Of a DNA stretch of 64,000 nucleotides, positions 53,211 to 61,865 are shown one piece after another. Made by a program: the position numbers and the translations under genes. This stretch comes from Aeromonas sp. FDAARGOS 1405. GTDB lineage: Bacteria > Pseudomonadota > Gammaproteobacteria > Enterobacterales > Aeromonadaceae. The DNA lies in the NCBI RefSeq assembly GCF_019048265.1, contig NZ_CP077311.1, forward strand, positions 4,225,001 through 4,289,000, read 5' to 3'. Each line of letters opens with the position of its first letter. Positions within the stretch are counted from its first letter, which is position 1. Below the pieces are notes generated by a model. The model did no database searches. It was not told the DNA's origin and saw only the letters and a program-made list of their open reading frames with translations.

Positions 53211-54275
53211 ATGTTCACCTCACTTCTGAATGCTTCACCCCTTGCCACCCTGCCCACCCCTGACGAGATGTTAAAGGCCAGACCCTGTCCGGCACGGCTC
53301 GCTCGCCAGATCGCACGCAGCCGCCAGCAAGCCCGCCATATTCTGCAGGGAGAGGATGATCGCCTGCTGCTGGTGATCGGCCCCTGCTCCATTCACGATC
53401 CGGCAGCCGCCCGCGACTATGGTGGCCGGCTCGCTGAACTACAGGGCCAATACGGGGAGCAGCTGCAACTGGTGATGCGTACCTATTTCGAAAAGCCGCG
53501 CACGACGCTCGGCTGGAAAGGATTTATCTTCGATCCCGACCTCGATGGCAGCGATCGGCTGGAAAAGGGCCTATCGCTGGCCCGGGAGTTACTTCTGGCC
53601 CTTGGACAGGAAGGGCTCGCCTGTGCCACCGAATTTCTCGATCTCACCAGCATGCTCTATCTGGGGGATCTCATCAGCTGGGGTGCCATCGGTGCCCGCA
53701 CCACTGAATCCCAGCTCCACCGTCAGCTGGCCTCGGCCCTTCCCTGCCCCATCGGTTTTAAAAACGGTACCGACGGCAATATCCGGATCGCGGTAGAGGC
53801 GATCCTCGCCAGCCGAGCGGCCCACCTCTATACCCAGCCTTCCGGTGATGGCCAGCTGGCACTGGTGCGCAGCCATGGCAACCCCGACTGCCACCTGATC
53901 CTGCGCGGTGGCCGCCAACCCAACTATCAGAGCAATCATGTTACAGAGGCTGGCGACTTGCTGCGCCAACATCATCTGTCACCCCGGCTGATGATCGATT
54001 GCAGCCACGGCAACAGCCAGAAGCAGCATGCCCGCCAGCTGCTGGTTGCCCGTGACATTGCCGACCAGCTGGGGGCAGGTAGCCATGCCATCGCCGCCAT
54101 CATGGTGGAAAGTTTTATCTGCGAAGGGCATCAGGAGATTGGCAGCAAACCGCTGCGCTACGGCCAGTCGATCACCGATAGCTGCATCGGCTGGGAACAG
54201 ACAAGGCAGCTGCTCGATATGGTGGCAGAAGGGGTAGAGGTGCGCCGCCAGCAGCGGATCGCCCTGGCGGGATAA
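53211..54275 (+). CDS. 3-deoxy-7-phosphoheptulonate (DAHP) synthase
   Basis: A 354-residue class I DAHP synthase (AroF/G/H type) that condenses phosphoenolpyruvate and erythrose 4-phosphate, the first step to chorismate. The signatures are LVIGPCSIHDP, MRTYFEKPRTTLGWKGFI, GFKNGTDGNIRIAV, DCSHGNSQK and MVESFICEGHQ. The ATG at 53211 has AGGA upstream; an earlier in-frame TTG is unlikely. Position next to a Fur-controlled receptor and the ent operon suggests an isoenzyme dedicated to supplying chorismate for catechol synthesis under iron starvation. Confidence 0.92.
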   Translation: MFTSLLNASPLATLPTPDEMLKARPCPARLARQIARSRQQARHILQGEDDRLLLVIGPCSIHDPAAARDYGGRLAELQGQYGEQLQLVMRTYFEKPRTTLGWKGFIFDPDLDGSDRLEKGLSLARELLLALGQEGLACATEFLDLTSMLYLGDLISWGAIGARTTESQLHRQLASALPCPIGFKNGTDGNIRIAVEAILASRAAHLYTQPSGDGQLALVRSHGNPDCHLILRGGRQPNYQSNHVTEAGDLLRQHHLSPRLMIDCSHGNSQKQHARQLLVARDIADQLGAGSHAIAAIMVESFICEGHQEIGSKPLRYGQSITDSCIGWEQTRQLLDMVAEGVEVRRQQRIALAG

Positions 54276-54308
54276 ATAGCGGATTATTCATATAACGCAG
54301 AAAAGAGT

Positions 54309-54336
54309 GTGGCCCCGATGGGGCCACCTTGTTGTT
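54309..54336 (+). terminator. Terminator after the DAHP synthase gene
   Basis: GTGGCCCC (54309-54316) pairs with GGGGCCAC (54320-54327), followed by CTTGTTGTT. The next gene is convergent. Confidence 0.72.
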
Positions 54337-54352
54337 CACTATCTGACACTCG

Positions 54353-55351
54353 TCAGGCGACTGACTCACGCTCAACCAGCTGGGCTTCAAATTTGAGCGC
54401 CAGGCCGTCCACCGGCTTGTGATCGAGCAGACGCAGCGCCAGCTCGGCAGCGCGGCTGCCCATCTCCTCGATGGGGTAGCGCACCGTGGTGAGCTTGGGA
54501 TAGATGTAGCGGGCGTAGGGGATATCGTCGAACCCCACCACCGACACCTGCTGCGGGATCTTGTAACCCCGCTCCAGCAGACAAGAGATCGCCCCCGCCA
54601 CCATACCGTCGTTGAAACCGAGCACGGCAGTGAACTCGACACCACGGGCCAGCAGTTCACTCATCGCCACATAGCCGCCATTTTCGTCGGCAAAGGCGCG
54701 GCTGACGAGAGCGGGATCAAAGGCGATCCCGGCTCTGGCTAGGGTCTGGGTGTAACCGGCCATCCGCTGCTGACCATCGACAAACTCTTCATCATCGGAG
54801 GTGATAAAGGCGATGTTGCGATGACCGGCATCCAGTAAATGCTGGCACGCAGTGGTGATCCCCGCCTTGTTGTCGAGCCAGACGCAGCGATCCTCAAAGC
54901 CCGGCACCTGACGGTTGATGAAAACGATGGGGGTAGAGCCAGCCGCCAGCTCACTCAGCTCCTTGTCCGGGAGCGCCTTGCTGTGGAGGATCAGCGCATC
55001 GCACTGGCGCTGCAGCAGCGCCTGAATGGCGTGACGCTCGCGGGCGATATCATGGTTGCCAGACATGACGATGGTGAACTTGTTGGCCTGATCGACCATG
55101 GTTTCGATGCCACGCATCATCTGGGCAAAGAAGGGGCCGCCGCAGAGGTCACCAACCAGCACGCCAATGCAGTTGGAACGCTTGCTGACCAGAGCCTGGG
55201 CAAAACTGTTGGGTCGAAAATTCAGTTCCTTCATGGCCGCCAGTACGGCCTCACGCTTTTCCGGTGCTACCTGTGCCGTGTTGTTGATAACCCGCGACAC
55301 GGTGGAGATAGACACATTTGCCAGCTGAGAAACGTCTTTAATCGTTGCCAC
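54353..55351 (-). CDS. LacI/GalR-family transcriptional regulator
   Basis: A 332-residue repressor. The N-terminal helix-turn-helix and hinge (DVSQLANVSISTVSRVINNT) are followed by a periplasmic-binding-like sensor domain with VGFDDIPYARYIYPKLTTVR near the end. The start is a GTG at 55351, with AAAGGAATGGATA upstream, directly before ATIKDVSQ. The effector is unknown; the overall style recalls GalR/GalS and AscG. No sugar operon adjoins it, and there is no reason to link it to the siderophore island. Confidence 0.88.
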   Translation of the reverse strand: MATIKDVSQLANVSISTVSRVINNTAQVAPEKREAVLAAMKELNFRPNSFAQALVSKRSNCIGVLVGDLCGGPFFAQMMRGIETMVDQANKFTIVMSGNHDIARERHAIQALLQRQCDALILHSKALPDKELSELAAGSTPIVFINRQVPGFEDRCVWLDNKAGITTACQHLLDAGHRNIAFITSDDEEFVDGQQRMAGYTQTLARAGIAFDPALVSRAFADENGGYVAMSELLARGVEFTAVLGFNDGMVAGAISCLLERGYKIPQQVSVVGFDDIPYARYIYPKLTTVRYPIEEMGSRAAELALRLLDHKPVDGLALKFEAQLVERESVA

Positions 55352-55528
55352 TATCCATTCCTTTATTGTGGGGGAACCTGTCGGTGCCGACGCCTGAGTA
55401 TACCCTGCGGCCTGATGCAATTCCCGGAGCCAGGTCACCGGGCATGTTTCCTTTGGTAACAAAACCTTACCCGATGATACCCGTCGGCAGGGCAATTTGA
55501 AAACAGGGGCCGGCTGGCGGCCCCCGAC

Positions 55529-57430
55529 TCAATAGGCGTGATTGAGCTCCCGCTCTGACATAAAGCGCAGCGGCTGCTGCAACTTGTGCTGATAGATGAG
55601 ATCGAACGACAACACGTTTTGCACGTAGTTACGGGTCTCCTTGTAGGGGATGCTCTCGACCCACACGTCCATCGGTTTGTTGTCACTCTGCTCTCGCCAG
55701 CGTTTTACCCGTCCCGGCCCAGCATTGTAGGCGGCCGCCGCCAGGATCCGGTTGCCGTCATAGAGATCCAGCAAGCGCTTGAGATAGGCGCTCCCCAGAC
55801 GAATATTCATGGTCGGATCAAACAGTTGCTGCTCGTTGCGATAGGGCACCCCCAGCTTGCCGGCGGTCTCTTTGGCAGTAGCGGGCATCAGCTGCATCAG
55901 ACCGCGCGCCCCCACCGGCGACTGGGCCAGCGGATAGAGGGCACTCTCCTGACGGGAGATGGCATAGAGCAAACTGGTGTTCATGGTGCGCTCTTGCGCC
56001 ATCTGGGAGAAGGTGCGTTTGAGCGGCAGCGGGAAGCGCAGGTCGAGAGCATCCCACGCTTCGGCGCGAATGCTGGCGAGAATGGCCAGCTCATGCCATC
56101 CCTGATTGAGGGCGATATGACCAAACTCGATGCGCTGGGCCACCGGATTGCGATCCATGTTGTGGATCCACTCCGAACGGGCCGCTGCAATTTCGTTCAT
56201 CGACAATAGCTCGCGCACCCGCAACAGGAAGGGCCAGCGCTGGCTGGCCGTCCGCCAGTCCGGTACATGCTTGACGCTCTGGTTCTTGATGCGATAGGGC
56301 ACACCGGTGCGCTGGGCCGCCATGAAACCGTAGAAACCACGCAGGTTGGCAGTCTCCAGATAGAGATCCCGCGCCGGTTTTTGCTGCCCCTGCACCTCAA
56401 GGGAGCGCGCCATCCAGTAGCGCCAGCGATCCTCTTTCTGACGGGCCATCGGCATCATCTTCACCCAGCCGGAGAGGCCACGCCAATCCTGCTCCCAGAT
56501 GGCCAGTCGCGCCCGCAGCTCGGTAATGTCGGGATCCGCCAGCTTTTTCACCGTGCTGTCGACCCAGCTGCGCTGGGCAATGGAGCGATCCAGCAGCAGG
56601 CGGCGGGCAATGGCACGTTCTACCGGTTTCACCTCGGCCTGGGTCAGGCCGAAACGGCTGCGAAACAGCGCAAGCTGGCGCAGCACCGACTCCGGCTCAT
56701 GATTGGCGTAGCGAGTCAAACCGAGGGAGAGCAGCTTGCGAGAATAGGGGTTATTGCTGAAATAGGCCGGGTTCATCGCCTTTGCGGGCTGTTCGAACAG
56801 GGTCACCATCTGATCGCCATAGCTTTGCAAGCCGCTACCCAGGGTCGCGCCAAGGTGGCGGATCAGGTTGGGGTTTTCCGCCTCGAACGCCAGCGTCATC
56901 CGCTGCCAGATCTTCTCCTGGGTACGCTGACCGGATGCCTGCCACAGCTGGAACAGCGGGGAGCAGGCATCGGGGCGCGATTGACCGCTCATCCAGATCT
57001 TGCCCGCCCCCTGCAACGCCTCTTTCGGCTTGCCGGTATAATAGAGCGCCTGATAGTGCATGCAGAGCAGGTCGGTGGAGCTCGGCTTGGCCGGATAGAA
57101 GCGCAGGAACTGCGACCACTGCTGGCTCTGGGCCAGATAGGTCAGATAACTGCGCTCCAGCCGGTTGGACTGGGGGGTATCCCCATGCTGGCGGATAAAG
57201 CGGGTCACATCGTTGTAATCGGCCGCCCCCGGACGAAAGGCGAGCTGATAGTAATCGAGGTAAGGGAGCAGGGGGTAGTGGGTCAAACGGGCACGAATTT
57301 GCTGGAAACGGGCCTGATCATTGGCCCGTACGGCATCATACGCCTGACGGTAGAGCGTCTGGTCGGCAGTCTGTGCCATCAGCGTCGGCACGAACAGCGC
57401 CGACAAAACAATTCCCCATACAGCTTTCAC
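55529..57430 (-). CDS. slt: Soluble lytic murein transglycosylase Slt
   Basis: A 633-residue periplasmic enzyme that cleaves peptidoglycan with 1,6-anhydro ring formation. The signal peptide is KAVWGIVLSALFVPTLMAQ. A long superhelical region (to about 450) precedes the C-terminal lysozyme-like domain with the catalytic Glu in SRQESALYPLA and GARGLMQLMPATA, AAYNAGPGRVKRW. Length matches E. coli Slt70 (645). The GTG at 57430 with GGAG upstream is chosen because the signal peptide starts there. Confidence 0.93.
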   Translation of the reverse strand: MKAVWGIVLSALFVPTLMAQTADQTLYRQAYDAVRANDQARFQQIRARLTHYPLLPYLDYYQLAFRPGAADYNDVTRFIRQHGDTPQSNRLERSYLTYLAQSQQWSQFLRFYPAKPSSTDLLCMHYQALYYTGKPKEALQGAGKIWMSGQSRPDACSPLFQLWQASGQRTQEKIWQRMTLAFEAENPNLIRHLGATLGSGLQSYGDQMVTLFEQPAKAMNPAYFSNNPYSRKLLSLGLTRYANHEPESVLRQLALFRSRFGLTQAEVKPVERAIARRLLLDRSIAQRSWVDSTVKKLADPDITELRARLAIWEQDWRGLSGWVKMMPMARQKEDRWRYWMARSLEVQGQQKPARDLYLETANLRGFYGFMAAQRTGVPYRIKNQSVKHVPDWRTASQRWPFLLRVRELLSMNEIAAARSEWIHNMDRNPVAQRIEFGHIALNQGWHELAILASIRAEAWDALDLRFPLPLKRTFSQMAQERTMNTSLLYAISRQESALYPLAQSPVGARGLMQLMPATAKETAGKLGVPYRNEQQLFDPTMNIRLGSAYLKRLLDLYDGNRILAAAAYNAGPGRVKRWREQSDNKPMDVWVESIPYKETRNYVQNVLSFDLIYQHKLQQPLRFMSERELNHAY

Positions 57431-57529
57431 TGAGCATCTCCATTGAGGGCAATACACCGCCTGATGGCGGCGGGTCTACTGCCACTCATTCTACCCGTTG
57501 CCGGGCAGTGCTACAGCGGGGAGAAGGGA

Positions 57530-60034
57530 CTATTTTTCTGCATCGCTCATCTGCATTTCGCGTAGCTGTTCCGGTCTGGTCAGACGCTGTACATATTTCT
57601 CCAGATAGGGCACCGGCAGCGGTTTGGAGGCGAGATAGCCCTGATAGAAGCTGCACCCCTGAGCCTTGAGAAACTCCAGTTGCTGACGGGACTCCACCCC
57701 TTCCGCCGTGACGTTGAACCCCATATGTCGCGCCATGGCGATCACCGCCTCAACGATGGCCATGTTGTCACCATCTTTCGGGATGTCCTGAATGAAGGAG
57801 CGGTCGATCTTGAGCTCATCGGCAGGCAGCCGCTTGAGGTAGCTCAGGGAGGAGTAGCCGGCACCAAAATCGTCGATGGCAAAGCTGATGCCGAGTCCCT
57901 TGAGCTCGGTCATCTTGCTGATGGTGTCCTCGGCATGACCCAGTACCACGGATTCGGTGATCTCCAGATTGAGGCAGGCCGGATCCATGCCGGTTTGCGC
58001 CAGCACATCATGGATCCGCTCGACAAAATCGGTGGCGTGGAACTGCTTGGCGCTCACGTTGACCGAGATCTGCGGAATGTGGATACCATTCTCTTCCCAC
58101 AGCACATACTGGGCGCAGGCCTCATAAAGCACCCAGTTGCCGATGTCGACAATCAGGTCCGTCTCCTCGGCGATGGGAATAAACTCGGCTGGCGAGACCA
58201 GCGAGCGACCGGCAGGTTGCCAGCGGATCAACGCCTCGACACCAATGATGTCACCGCCGTCCACCATGTGCTGCGGCTGATAGTAAAGGGTCAGCTCCTG
58301 CTGACTGAGGGCGTTGCGCAATTCGTTGTGAATAAGCAGACGGCGATCCGCCTGTTGCTGCATCGAGGCATCGAAGAAACGACGGGTCTTGCGACCAGCG
58401 GACTTGGCCTGATACATGGCAGTATCTGCCTGCTTGAGCAGATCATCGACCCCCTGCTCCCGATCCGGAAACAGGGTGATACCGACGCTGGCGCCGATGT
58501 GCAGCACCTGACCTGCATAGGTATAAGGAGCGGCAATCTCGGTGATGAGACGCTCGGCAATGATATCGGCCTGCATCTCTGCCTGGGGCGGGCTGGCAGA
58601 GAGCGATGGCAGCAGCAGTACAAACTCGTCACCGCCGAGACGCGCCAGGCAATCCCCTTGCCGCACCAGCCGTTTGAGACGGGCGGCGACCTCTTTGAGC
58701 AGCCAGTCACCGGTGGCGTGGCCGAGGGAGTCGTTGATGGTCTTGAAGTGATCGAGATCGATAAAGAGCAGCGCGCCAATCAGGCCGTTTCGGATCGCCT
58801 CATTGAACGTCTGTACCAGGGTTTCATGCAATTGACGACGATTGGGCAACCCGGTCAGCTCGTCGTAATAAGCGAGATCCTGAATGCGTCGCTCGGCCGC
58901 CTTGCGCTCGGAGATATCCTCGAAGCAGATGACAAAGTGGCTGATCACCCCTTTTTCATCCTGCACCGGCGTCACTATCTCCCACTGGGGGTAGGTGTGA
59001 CCATCGGCATGACGACGCAGAGTTTCTCCCTGCCAGCGGTTGAGAGGGTTGAGCTCGTAGCCCAGCCCTCCAAGATTGGGCCAGAGATCCTCTTCCAGCT
59101 GCAGACCCAGTACGGAGTGGCTGTCAAAACCGGTGATCTGGCTGAAGGCGTTGTTGACCCGCAGGATCTTGAACCCCGGATCCGTGATGATGATCCCTTC
59201 GTGGGTCTCGAATGCAACGGCAGAGAGGCGCATCTGGGCATCGGATTGCAGTCGCTCCAGCTCGGCTACCATCCGTACCGAGAAGGTATTGAGCACCGAG
59301 GTGAGGTTGCTGGTATCTGCCGGGGCCGAATAGAGCAGCGCCAGATGGCCCAGAAGTTGGCTTCTGGCATCAAATAGCGGCTGACCATAATAAGTCTGCC
59401 CGGCCGCCAGCCAGGGTTGATACTCCTGCGACTCGTCAATCACCTCGAAACAGATGGCCCCTTGCTTGTAGAGCTCCTGACAGGGGGAGCCCGCCAGCGG
59501 GTAGTCTTTAAGCGTCAGCCCGTCGGCAGCCAGCACTTTGACCCGGTCGGCACCGCACAACTCCCCCACCCAGACCGCATCCACCTTGAGGATATGGGCC
59601 AGCTGGCTGACCAGGGTATTGAAGAAATCGAGCCCGGTGCGGGCAGAGAGCGCCTGCGCCAACTGGGTGAGCAGGGTGGTTTGCAGCAACGGCAAAGAGA
59701 GGTTGAGAGAGGATACTGCACTGTTGGCGGTATCAAGAGGGGCCAGCCAGCCACAGCAGATCTGCTGGGTGGGCACAAACTGGCCGCTCCAGAGCACATG
59801 GTTGAGCTGCCCCTGATCATCTTTCAGATGACCGATGAACTGTTCAGGCAGATGTGATTCATGAAGCCGGACAAGAAAGTCGGCAAAGCCTGCCTCATCT
59901 TCCGGTAACAGGCGAGCGGCCCAGGGATGATTGCCCTCCCCTTGCCACTGCTGGTAGGCCCCCTGATCAGAGAGACTCCACTGATCATGTTGCCGATCGA
60001 AAAACCACATGACTTGCGTGGCCTGCTGCTTCAT
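57530..60034 (-). CDS. GAF-PAS-GGDEF-EAL cyclic-di-GMP signalling protein
   Basis: An 834-residue cytosolic sensor with no membrane helix. An N-terminal PAS-like stretch (about 1-100) and a GAF domain (about 115-270) are followed by a PAS domain (about 280-400; GIIITDPGFKILRVNNAFSQ), GGDEF (motif near 466) and EAL (GVEALIRW near 600). The GGDEF motif is intact, with an RQGD inhibitory site five residues upstream. The EAL signature and its downstream acidic motifs (AIDDFGAGYSSLSYL) are also intact, so both synthesis and hydrolysis of c-di-GMP are possible. GGAGTGGTAA precedes the ATG. Which activity dominates cannot be told. Confidence 0.93.
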   Translation of the reverse strand: MKQQATQVMWFFDRQHDQWSLSDQGAYQQWQGEGNHPWAARLLPEDEAGFADFLVRLHESHLPEQFIGHLKDDQGQLNHVLWSGQFVPTQQICCGWLAPLDTANSAVSSLNLSLPLLQTTLLTQLAQALSARTGLDFFNTLVSQLAHILKVDAVWVGELCGADRVKVLAADGLTLKDYPLAGSPCQELYKQGAICFEVIDESQEYQPWLAAGQTYYGQPLFDARSQLLGHLALLYSAPADTSNLTSVLNTFSVRMVAELERLQSDAQMRLSAVAFETHEGIIITDPGFKILRVNNAFSQITGFDSHSVLGLQLEEDLWPNLGGLGYELNPLNRWQGETLRRHADGHTYPQWEIVTPVQDEKGVISHFVICFEDISERKAAERRIQDLAYYDELTGLPNRRQLHETLVQTFNEAIRNGLIGALLFIDLDHFKTINDSLGHATGDWLLKEVAARLKRLVRQGDCLARLGGDEFVLLLPSLSASPPQAEMQADIIAERLITEIAAPYTYAGQVLHIGASVGITLFPDREQGVDDLLKQADTAMYQAKSAGRKTRRFFDASMQQQADRRLLIHNELRNALSQQELTLYYQPQHMVDGGDIIGVEALIRWQPAGRSLVSPAEFIPIAEETDLIVDIGNWVLYEACAQYVLWEENGIHIPQISVNVSAKQFHATDFVERIHDVLAQTGMDPACLNLEITESVVLGHAEDTISKMTELKGLGISFAIDDFGAGYSSLSYLKRLPADELKIDRSFIQDIPKDGDNMAIVEAVIAMARHMGFNVTAEGVESRQQLEFLKAQGCSFYQGYLASKPLPVPYLEKYVQRLTRPEQLREMQMSDAEK

Positions 60035-60316
60035 TTACCACTCCAACACAACAACCAACCACGTTTGATGTCCAATCAGGCATAGCAACGCCCCCTGCAT
60101 CCGCTCATCAGATCAGAGGTTGCGAGGAAAGAGTACAAACATGCGATATCAAGCAGTGGAAACCGGACATGAGGTCGACACGAAGTGCTGCCAAGAAGGG
60201 ACAGAAACGATCCTATTCCCGTCATACTGCCTGCCAGTTTCATGGAGCTCAAGCTGTTTTTGGCACGAAACCGGAAAAGATCACAATTTATAAGTTGCTG
60301 AATAGCCAAGGGAAGG

Positions 60317-60361
60317 TTATGTGACATGGATCACATTTCAATCTTTACCAATGAGTAATCT
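60317..60361 (+). promoter_or_regulatory. CRP-dependent promoter of raiA
   Basis: The CRP box core TGTGACATGGATCACA (60320-60335) has perfect TGTGA/TCACA arms and its 22-mer matches 17 positions of the consensus. TAATCT (60356-60361) is a candidate -10, placing the CRP centre (60327.5) near -41. The 368-base gap between the EAL protein gene and raiA holds no other feature that I can support. Confidence 0.78.
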
Positions 60362-60402
60362 GAAGGTGAAGACACAAGCAAGACGACCCGAAGGGGGCCA
60401 AT

Positions 60403-60741
60403 ATGAAAATCGAAATTACCAGCAAAATCATCGACATCACCCCGGCTATCCGCGAGCGCATCGAATCCCGTTTTGAAAAGCTCGAACGTCTTCAGGTGCC
60501 TCTCATCACACCCCATGTGATTGTTTCCAAAGAGCGTCTGATGTTCACTGTCGAAGCCAGTGCTGGCATCCCCAACGGCAAACTGTTTGCCCAGGCAGAG
60601 CATGAGGATCTCTACGCCGCCATCAACGAACTGGGGCAAAAACTGGAGCGCCAACTCAACCGTCACACCGAAAAGCCGATTGCCCGTCGTGCCAATGCCG
60701 CGCTCAAAGAGCAGCCGCAACCGGATGAAGCTGACGCTTGA
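60403..60741 (+). CDS. raiA: Ribosome-associated inhibitor RaiA (YfiA)
   Basis: A 112-residue short ribosome hibernation factor (RaiA/HPF family). The fold is KIEITSKIIDITPAIRERIE, then FTVEASAGIPNGKLFAQAEH and LYAAINELGQKLERQLNRH. The C-terminal extension (residues 95-112) favours RaiA over the shorter HPF. RaiA binds 30S subunits and blocks translation in stationary phase or cold shock. GAAGGGGGCCAAT precedes the start. A CRP box upstream suggests control by carbon starvation. Confidence 0.92.
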   Translation: MKIEITSKIIDITPAIRERIESRFEKLERLQVPLITPHVIVSKERLMFTVEASAGIPNGKLFAQAEHEDLYAAINELGQKLERQLNRHTEKPIARRANAALKEQPQPDEADA

Positions 60742-60776
60742 TAGCATGCCGCAAGGCTAAAAATTCTAAAGAGCAT

Positions 60777-60803
60777 AAAGGCGGGGTTACCCGCCTTTTT
60801 GTT
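60777..60803 (+). terminator. Terminator of raiA
   Basis: AAAGGCGGG (60777-60785) pairs with CCCGCCTTT (60790-60798) and is followed by TTGTTG. Confidence 0.88.
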
Positions 60804-60852
60804 GCCTGTGATTTGCCGACAAGCATCGCGTTACACCAGTGAACAGGCGCCA

Positions 60853-61362
60853 TCAACTGAGCCAGTGCAACCGGGTATCCACCCCCTCTTGCAAACGATC
60901 GAGGATCGGCAGCAATACCAGCGGATCCTCCTGCCTCGGCACATCGGCCAGCTTTCCTTGCAACCGCTCCCGCGCCAGCGGTGACAGGTTATCGTAGACA
61001 GCCTCATCGAGCAGCGGCTGTTTGACCGCCAGCGGCGGTGTTTGCAGCGCCAGCCAGAGCCGCACATCCACCATGCTTCCCCCCTGCTGCAGCCGCTCAT
61101 TGATGGCACTGCAGTCACTCCCCGCCCCTTCCGCCACCAGCACCTCTGCCGGTCTCAGATCAAAGTGCAGACGCCAGTCACGGCTCTGGGAAGTGGCCGC
61201 CGGTTTGGCATCAAACCAGGGCTGCTCCTCCACCGCGTCGGTCAGCAGGGCCAGATGCAACCGGAAATCCGCCCGATCGCCATGCTGCAGGTCACGGTTG
61301 AGGCGCTGCCCCAACTGGCCCTCATCGACGAGCAGGTGATTACGGATTGAACTGGGCAGCAT
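60853..61362 (-). CDS. Conserved hypothetical protein (VC2046/SO_2500-like)
   Basis: A 169-residue soluble protein beginning MLPSSIRNHLLVDEGQLGQR. It is Leu- and Asp-rich, with WLALQTPPLAVKQPLLDEAV and a C-terminal helical region. Its opening and length recall a family annotated in Vibrio and Shewanella as VC2046/SO_2500, a name from memory that I cannot check. The function is unknown. The ATG at 61362 is preferred; 17 open codons upstream are probably untranslated. It is divergent from the tRNA genes. Confidence 0.65.
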   Translation of the reverse strand: MLPSSIRNHLLVDEGQLGQRLNRDLQHGDRADFRLHLALLTDAVEEQPWFDAKPAATSQSRDWRLHFDLRPAEVLVAEGAGSDCSAINERLQQGGSMVDVRLWLALQTPPLAVKQPLLDEAVYDNLSPLARERLQGKLADVPRQEDPLVLLPILDRLQEGVDTRLHWLS

Positions 61363-61486
61363 GAGATAACTCTCGAAAATGGCGATTTCACTGGTTATCG
61401 GCCACAAATGCAATTCTTTTAATGGAAAAATCCTGCTTGGGGGTTCACAAAACCGGAAGATCTGTTAGTATGCGCCTCGCACTTGT

Positions 61487-61571
61487 GGAGGGGTTCCCGA
61501 GCGGCCAAAGGGATCAGACTGTAAATCTGACGGCTCTGCCTTCGAAGGTTCGAATCCTTCTCCCTCCACCA
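61487..61571 (+). tRNA. tRNA-Tyr (GUA)
   Basis: Length 85 bases including encoded CCA (61569-61571). The 7-bp acceptor stem GGAGGGG pairs with the 3' end. The anticodon GTA is at 61521-61523. It has a long variable arm, as in class II tRNA-Tyr, and the T arm GGTTCGAATCC. The sequence is close to the E. coli tRNA-Tyr. It is identical to the copy at 61606. Confidence 0.97.
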
Positions 61572-61605
61572 TTTCAAGTGCGAGAATTTGAAAGCAATAC
61601 CCCGT

Positions 61606-61690
61606 GGAGGGGTTCCCGAGCGGCCAAAGGGATCAGACTGTAAATCTGACGGCTCTGCCTTCGAAGGTTCGAATCCTTCTCCCTCCACCA
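61606..61690 (+). tRNA. tRNA-Tyr (GUA), second identical copy
   Basis: Identical over 85 bases to the copy at 61487-61571, with anticodon GTA at 61640-61642. The spacer of 34 bases shares no obvious homology with the flanks, so the pair is probably cut from one precursor. A strong terminator follows. Confidence 0.97.
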
Positions 61691-61698
61691 TCATTCAG

Positions 61699-61723
61699 AA
61701 AACCCGGCCTGGTGCCGGGTTTT
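61699..61723 (+). terminator. Terminator of the tRNA-Tyr pair
   Basis: AAAACCCGGC (61699-61708) pairs with GCCGGGTTTT (61714-61723). Confidence 0.9.
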
Positions 61724-61803
61724 CGCATTTATGGCCCGCCGCAATCCATTCTCCGTCTGCCCTCCAGTCCCTTATCGCCAGTGCCTGCAGCCGATTGCGC
61801 AAT

Positions 61804-61832
61804 AAAAAACGGGAGGCCTACGCCTCCCGTTT
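61804..61832 (-). terminator. Terminator of tamB
   Basis: AACGGGAGGC (61808-61817) pairs with GCCTCCCGTT (61822-61831). On the minus strand it is followed by TTTTTTATT. It lies 34 bases after the tamB stop. Confidence 0.88.
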
Positions 61833-61865
61833 ACGTTCATATCAGCCCAGTTACGGGATGAAGCG

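Noticed and set aside
57680..59377. 565-codon open frame antisense to the GGDEF-EAL gene
   Set aside because: Composition is typical of antisense shadow, and the sense frame has intact GGDEF and EAL motifs.
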